From Citrobacter amalonaticus (GTDB lineage Bacteria > Pseudomonadota > Gammaproteobacteria > Enterobacterales > Enterobacteriaceae), in NCBI RefSeq assembly GCF_001559075.2, contig NZ_CP014015.2, forward strand, positions 3,596,001 to 3,660,000: DNA of 64,000 bases, written 5' to 3'. A program made the position numbers and the translations under genes. Position 1 is the stretch's first letter; every line of letters starts with the position of its first letter. Under the pieces are notes generated by a model. It did no database searches. It was not told the DNA's origin and worked only from the letters and a program-made list of their open reading frames with translations. Positions 59,882-64,000 of the stretch are shown piece after piece.

Positions 59882-61000
59882 ATGGGTATTAAGGGAAATA
59901 AAATTAAAAAGCGCTATCTGTTGCTTATTTTCATTCTCATCCTGGGGGCATTTGCCCTTTGGCGGACGCTTAATGCGCCGGTGCCAAATTATCAGACGCT
60001 GATTGTGCGTCCGGGAGATTTGCAGCAAAGCGTACTGGCAACCGGCAAACTCGACGCATTGCGAAAAGTGGATGTCGGCGCGCAGGTGAGTGGTCAGCTC
60101 AAAACGCTGTCGGTGGCGATTGGCGATAAGGTGAAGAAAGACCAGCTGCTGGGCGTTATCGACCCTGAACAGGCGGAAAACCAGATCAAAGAGGTGGAAG
60201 CGACGCTGATGGAGCTTCGCGCTCAACGCCAGCAGGCTGAAGCCGAGTGGAAGCTGGCGCGGGTGACGCTCTCCCGTCAGCAACAGCTGGCAAAAACCCA
60301 GGCCGTGTCGCAACAGGATCTGGACACCGCCGCAACGGAGATGGCGGTGAAGCAGGCGCAAATCGGCACCATCGATGCGCAGATCAAACGCAATCAGGCA
60401 TCTCTGGATACCGCGAAGACCAACCTCGACTACACCCGCATCGTCGCGCCGATGGCCGGTGAAGTCACGCAGATAACCACCCTACAAGGGCAGACGGTGA
60501 TTGCCGCGCAGCAGGCGCCGAACATTCTGACACTGGCGGACATGAGTACGATGCTGGTAAAAGCGCAGGTCTCTGAAGCCGATGTTATTCACCTTAAACC
60601 GGGGCAGAAGGCCTGGTTCACCGTACTGGGCGATCCGCAAACCCGTTACGAAGGGACGCTGAAAGATGTGCTGCCGACGCCGGAAAAAGTGAATGATGCC
60701 ATTTTCTATTACGCCCGATTTGAAGTGCCCAACCCCAAAGGCATTCTGCGGCTGGAGATGACCGCGCAGGTCCATATTCAGCTAACGGATGTGAAAAACG
60801 TTCTGACGATCCCGCTTTCCGCGCTGGGTGACCCGGTCGGGGACAATCGCTATAAGGTAACCCTGCTGCGTAACGGTGAAACTCGTGAACGCGAAGTGTC
60901 CATTGGCGCGCGCAATGACACCGACGTGGAGATTGTAAAAGGGCTGGAAGCCGGTGATGAAGTGGTGACGGGCGAGGGTAAACCGGGAGTCGCGCAATGA
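59882..61000 (+). CDS. macA: Macrolide efflux periplasmic adaptor MacA
   Basis: Membrane-fusion protein linking MacB to TolC. 372 residues: N-terminal anchor helix (RYLLLIFILILGAFALW), lipoyl half-motifs around VDVGAQVSGQLKTL and IVAPMAGEVT, a long coiled-coil hairpin at about 95–175 (QAENQIKEVEATLMELRAQ onward), beta-barrel and membrane-proximal domains to the end. Apart from the first about 25 residues it is nearly the E. coli protein. AGGA is 8 nt before the ATG at 59882. It overlaps macB by 4 nt (ATGA). Confidence 0.96.
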   Translation: MGIKGNKIKKRYLLLIFILILGAFALWRTLNAPVPNYQTLIVRPGDLQQSVLATGKLDALRKVDVGAQVSGQLKTLSVAIGDKVKKDQLLGVIDPEQAENQIKEVEATLMELRAQRQQAEAEWKLARVTLSRQQQLAKTQAVSQQDLDTAATEMAVKQAQIGTIDAQIKRNQASLDTAKTNLDYTRIVAPMAGEVTQITTLQGQTVIAAQQAPNILTLADMSTMLVKAQVSEADVIHLKPGQKAWFTVLGDPQTRYEGTLKDVLPTPEKVNDAIFYYARFEVPNPKGILRLEMTAQVHIQLTDVKNVLTIPLSALGDPVGDNRYKVTLLRNGETREREVSIGARNDTDVEIVKGLEAGDEVVTGEGKPGVAQ

Positions 61001-62943
61001 CGGCATTGCTTGAACTGAGCAATATTCGCCGCAGTTATCCCTCCGGAGAAGAAGAGGTGGAGGTGCTGAAAGGCATCACGCTACAGATCAATGCCGGGGA
61101 GATGGTCGCGATCGTCGGTGCGTCTGGATCCGGCAAATCCACGCTGATGAACATTCTGGGGTGCCTCGATAAACCCACCAGCGGCACCTACCGGGTCGCG
61201 GGACGCGATGTCTCAACGCTGGACCGCGATGCGCTGGCGCAACTGCGTCGGGAGCATTTCGGCTTTATTTTCCAGCGCTACCATTTGCTGTCACATCTGA
61301 CGGCGGCGCAAAACGTCGAAGTCCCCGCCGTTTACGCCGGTACGGAAAGGAAACAGCGTCTGGCGCGTGCGCAGGAGCTGCTCCAGCGGCTTGGTCTGGG
61401 CGATCGCGTCGATTATCAGCCCTCGCAGCTTTCCGGCGGTCAGCAGCAGCGCGTAAGTATTGCTCGCGCGCTGATGAACGGCGGACAGGTGATCCTCGCC
61501 GATGAACCCACCGGTGCGCTCGACAGCCGTTCCGGTGAAGAGGTGATGGCTATTCTGCACCAGCTGCGCGATCGCGGGCATACGGTCATTATCGTCACCC
61601 ACGATCCGCAGGTTGCCGCTCAGGCAGAGCGGGTGATTGAGATCCATGACGGCGAAATTGTGCGTAATCCGCCCGCGAAGCGTGCCGCGCAGGGGCAGGG
61701 CATTCAGGAACCGACGGTGAAAACGGCGTCCGGCTGGAGTCAGTTTGTCAGCGGGTTTCGCGAAGCACTGACCATGGCGTGGCTGGCGATGGCGGCCAAC
61801 AAAATGCGCACGCTGCTGACGATGCTCGGGATCATTATCGGCATCGCGTCAGTGGTGTCGATTGTGGTGGTCGGCGACGCAGCGAAACAGCTGGTGCTGG
61901 CGGATATCCGCGCCATCGGGACCAACACCATTGATATCTACCCCGGCAAAGATTTTGGCGACGACGATCCACAGTATCAGCAGGCGCTGAAATACGACGA
62001 TCTTGCGGCGATCCAAAAACAACCCTGGGTGACCTCCGCGACGCCCGCCGTGTCGCAGAACCTGCGCTTGCGTTATGGCAATACCGACGTTGCCGCCAGC
62101 GCGAACGGAGTCAGCGGCGACTATTTTAACGTTTACGGCATGACCTTCAGCGAAGGGACAACGTTCAACCGCGAACAGCTCAACGGTCGTGCGCAGGTGG
62201 TGGTGCTCGACAGCAACACCCGACGTCAGTTGTTTCCGCATAAGGCGAACGTGGTGGGCGAGGTGATCCTCGTGGGCAACATGCCCGCGACGGTCATCGG
62301 CGTGGCGGAAGAGAAGCAGTCGATGTTTGGCAGTAGCAAAATCCTGCGCGTCTGGTTGCCTTACAGCACAATGTCCGGGCGCATTATGGGGCAGTCGTGG
62401 CTTAACTCGATTACCGTACGAGTGAAGGAAGGTTTCGACAGCGCACAGGCCGAACAGCAACTCACCCGACTGCTGACGCTGCGTCATGGCAAAAAGGATT
62501 TCTTTACCTGGAATATGGACGGTGTCTTGAAAACCGCTGAAAAGACCACACGTACTCTTCAGTTATTCCTGACGCTGGTGGCGGTAATTTCGCTGGTGGT
62601 TGGCGGGATCGGCGTGATGAACATTATGCTGGTATCTGTCACAGAGCGTACGCGGGAGATCGGCATCCGGATGGCGGTTGGCGCGCGCGCCAGTGATGTG
62701 CTGCAGCAGTTTTTGATTGAAGCGGTGCTGGTTTGTCTGGTGGGCGGCGCGCTGGGTATCAGCCTGTCGATGCTGATCGCCTTCACGCTGCAACTGTTCC
62801 TGCCCGGTTGGGAGATTGGCTTCTCGCCGGTCGCGCTGCTGACGGCATTTTTGTGCTCTACCTTTACCGGCGTCCTGTTCGGCTGGTTACCGGCGCGCAA
62901 CGCGGCGCGACTGGATCCGGTCGATGCGTTAGCGCGAGAGTAA
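60997..62943 (+). CDS. macB: Macrolide/enterotoxin export ABC protein MacB
   Basis: 648-residue ATPase-permease of the MacAB-TolC pump, which exports macrolides, protoporphyrin and peptides by mechanotransmission. N-terminal ABC domain: Walker A GASGSGKST, signature LSGGQQQRVSIARAL, Walker B VILADEPTGALD. Helix 1 lies at about 275–300 (RTLLTMLGIIIGIASVVSIV), then a large periplasmic domain (about 305–520) and three C-terminal helices with the FtsX motif LVSVTERTREIGIRMAVGAR. Ends DPVDALARE. Translation is coupled to macA. A terminator follows after 14 nt. Confidence 0.97.
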   Translation: MTALLELSNIRRSYPSGEEEVEVLKGITLQINAGEMVAIVGASGSGKSTLMNILGCLDKPTSGTYRVAGRDVSTLDRDALAQLRREHFGFIFQRYHLLSHLTAAQNVEVPAVYAGTERKQRLARAQELLQRLGLGDRVDYQPSQLSGGQQQRVSIARALMNGGQVILADEPTGALDSRSGEEVMAILHQLRDRGHTVIIVTHDPQVAAQAERVIEIHDGEIVRNPPAKRAAQGQGIQEPTVKTASGWSQFVSGFREALTMAWLAMAANKMRTLLTMLGIIIGIASVVSIVVVGDAAKQLVLADIRAIGTNTIDIYPGKDFGDDDPQYQQALKYDDLAAIQKQPWVTSATPAVSQNLRLRYGNTDVAASANGVSGDYFNVYGMTFSEGTTFNREQLNGRAQVVVLDSNTRRQLFPHKANVVGEVILVGNMPATVIGVAEEKQSMFGSSKILRVWLPYSTMSGRIMGQSWLNSITVRVKEGFDSAQAEQQLTRLLTLRHGKKDFFTWNMDGVLKTAEKTTRTLQLFLTLVAVISLVVGGIGVMNIMLVSVTERTREIGIRMAVGARASDVLQQFLIEAVLVCLVGGALGISLSMLIAFTLQLFLPGWEIGFSPVALLTAFLCSTFTGVLFGWLPARNAARLDPVDALARE

Positions 62944-62957
62944 CGTCCCGGGAAATA

Positions 62958-62986
62958 AAAATGCCAGCCGATCGGGCTGGCATTTT
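62958..62986. terminator. Bidirectional terminator macB–cspD
   Basis: Perfect 12-bp stem AAAATGCCAGCC / GGCTGGCATTTT with loop GATCG between convergent macB and cspD. Confidence 0.9.
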
Positions 62987-63018
62987 ACCTGCGGGATGTA
63001 CACAATGAGACAGAAGAG

Positions 63019-63240
63019 CTATGCAACAGCTTCTGCTTCGATAGGCACGATGACACTGGCGTGATTGCCTTTTGGCCCCTGGTGAACATCAAACTGGACA
63101 GACTGTCCGGCTTTTAGCGTTCTGTAACCATCCATCTGAATGGTGGAATAGTGAGCGAAAATATCTTCGCCGCCGCCTTCAGGGCAGATGAACCCAAACC
63201 CTTTGGCATTGTTGAACCACTTAACAGTACCCGTTTCCAT
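63019..63240 (-). CDS. cspD: Cold-shock-like protein CspD
   Basis: Single-stranded DNA/RNA-binding inhibitor of replication made in stationary phase and starvation. 73 residues from the ATG at 63240 with AAGGA upstream. Cold-shock domain with RNP1 NAKGFGFICP and RNP2 EDIFAHYST, then SVQFDVHQGPKGNHASVI. E. coli CspD is 74 residues; here the tail is EAEAVA. An in-frame extension to 63399 has no ribosome site. In E. coli CspD is a Lon substrate. Divergent from clpS. Confidence 0.96.
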   Translation of the reverse strand: METGTVKWFNNAKGFGFICPEGGGEDIFAHYSTIQMDGYRTLKAGQSVQFDVHQGPKGNHASVIVPIEAEAVA

Positions 63241-63563
63241 GCTTCGACATCCTTCGTAAATCTTATATAAGTAAGATGGAATGAACCGGTGGTGGAGTGG
63301 GGGTTGTTCAAAACCTCGCCAACTCTCGAAATTACAATTTAGAGAAATCAGGCGGGGCGTCAAGCGTCTGACGGGGGTCGGTGGGTAAAAATGAATCAAA
63401 AATTTGAAGCAGTTAACGCTATTGGCGGGAATGTGACAGATGTCGCGGATGCCAGTGATAGATGATAGTTATCTATTAATTGAGGTAGATTGATTGTGCA
63501 CATCCGCTCTTGTCAGCGGCAGACTGTTCTGCCGGTAACCGTAACTGAAGATGACGACTGACA
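63241..63563. other. 323-nt divergent control region cspD–clpS
   Basis: Contains the AT-rich cspD upstream DNA, an inverted repeat ATAGAT / ATCTAT at 63458–63476, and a hairpin GGCAGA / TCTGCC at 63518–63533 in the clpS leader. No gene seen. Confidence 0.5.
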
Positions 63564-63884
63564 ATGGGTAAGACGAACGACTGGCTGGATTTCGACCAGC
63601 TGGCGGCTGATAAAGTGCGTGACGCGCTAAAACCGCCATCTATGTATAAAGTGATATTAGTCAATGATGATTATACTCCGATGGAGTTTGTTATTGACGT
63701 GTTACAAAAATTCTTTTCTTATGATGTAGAACGTGCAACGCAACTGATGCTTGCGGTTCACTATCACGGTAAAGCCATCTGCGGCGTTTTCACCGCAGAG
63801 GTCGCGGAGACCAAAGTGGCGATGGTGAACACGTATGCGAGGGAGAACGAGCATCCGTTGCTGTGTACGCTGGAAAAAGCCTGA
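63564..63884 (+). CDS. clpS: ATP-dependent Clp protease adaptor ClpS
   Basis: 106-residue N-end-rule adaptor that delivers N-degron proteins to ClpAP. Flexible N-terminal tail of about 25 residues, then the ClpS core with VILVNDDYTPMEFVIDVL (N-degron pocket Asn-Asp pair), AVHYHGKAICGVFTAEVAE and METK-like EVAETKVAMVN contact to ClpA. The ATG at 63564 gives the E. coli length. ClpA starts 30 nt downstream on the same strand. Confidence 0.97.
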   Translation: MGKTNDWLDFDQLAADKVRDALKPPSMYKVILVNDDYTPMEFVIDVLQKFFSYDVERATQLMLAVHYHGKAICGVFTAEVAETKVAMVNTYARENEHPLLCTLEKA

Positions 63885-63914
63885 ATGCAGGCATAAAAAT
63901 TGGGGGAGGTGCCT

Positions 63915-64000
63915 ATGCTCAATCAAGAACTGGAACTCAGTTTAAACATGGCTTTCGCCAGAGCGCGCGAGCACCGTCATGAGTTTATGACCGTCGAGCA
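63915..64000 (+). CDS. clpA: Clp protease ATPase subunit ClpA, first 28 codons
   Basis: AAA+ unfoldase of ClpAP; only the start is in the window. The ATG at 63915 follows GGGGGAGG. The visible residues MLNQELELSLNMAFARAREH then RHEFMTVEH match the start of the ClpA N-domain, which binds ClpS. The gene continues past 64000. Usual length is about 758 residues. Confidence 0.95.
   Translation, partial: MLNQELELSLNMAFARAREHRHEFMTVE

Noticed and set aside
1..64000. Insertion sequences, prophage genes, tRNA, rRNA, CRISPR array, toxin–antitoxin pair
   Set aside because: No transposase, integrase, cloverleaf, spaced repeat array or small gene pair was recognised; the only repeats are REP units.

Overview
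The window is chromosomal DNA from a gamma-proteobacterium of the Enterobacteriaceae. Nearly every gene and its order match the pflF–clpA segment of Escherichia coli and its relatives, but the proteins diverge from E. coli, two E. coli segments are missing (pdeI-dgcI between gsiD and rimO; ybjH between mdfA and ybjI) and three extra genes are present. This pattern suggests a Citrobacter-like species; genus is an inference, not a measurement. I found no insertion sequence, prophage, tRNA, rRNA or CRISPR array.

Layout. 1–2.3 kb: a glycyl-radical enzyme (5' part only) and its radical-SAM activase, divergent from fructose-6-phosphate aldolase across a control region with two abutting inverted repeats. 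2.3–4.3 kb: moeA-moeB (molybdenum cofactor). 4.5–10.7 kb: iaaA-gsiABCD (isoaspartyl peptidase and glutathione import). 10.8–18.8 kb: rimO, bssR, yliI, an extra intracellular glycosidase of clan GH-A, gstB, dacC, deoR, ybjG. 19–23.1 kb: mdfA, ybjI, ybjJ and the TetR regulator ybjK. 23.2–28.7 kb: a 1628-residue autotransporter inserted between ybjK and the small RNA gene rybB, followed by an AT-rich leader and an unexplained GC-richer patch. 28.7–34.1 kb: ybjL, ybjM, grxA, ybjC-nfsA-rimK-ybjN. 34.4–38.6 kb: potFGHI putrescine importer with a sigma-54-like promoter. 38.6–40.3 kb: ybjO, rlmC. 40.4–44.2 kb: arginine transport artJ and artPIQM, with ArgR boxes before artJ. 44.4–48.7 kb: ybjP, ybjQ-amiD, ybjS, ybjT. 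48.7–54.9 kb: ltaE, poxB, an extra DoxX-family gene, hcr-hcp with NsrR- and FNR-like sites. 55–59.7 kb: lysO, aqpZ, ybjD, ybjX. 59.9–64 kb: macAB, cspD, clpS and the first codons of clpA.

Themes. Anaerobic and nitrosative-stress functions (pflFE, moeAB, hcp-hcr, poxB) and solute transport (gsi, pot, art, lysO, aqpZ, mdfA, macAB) dominate. Several intergenic gaps hold REP elements, including the gaps where E. coli genes are missing. The parts least explained by the conserved backbone are the autotransporter with its duplicated passenger module, the glycosidase, the DoxX gene, the paired operators at 1495–1532 and the patch at 28440–28580. I see no clearly new multi-gene system; most of the window is ordinary conserved chromosome.
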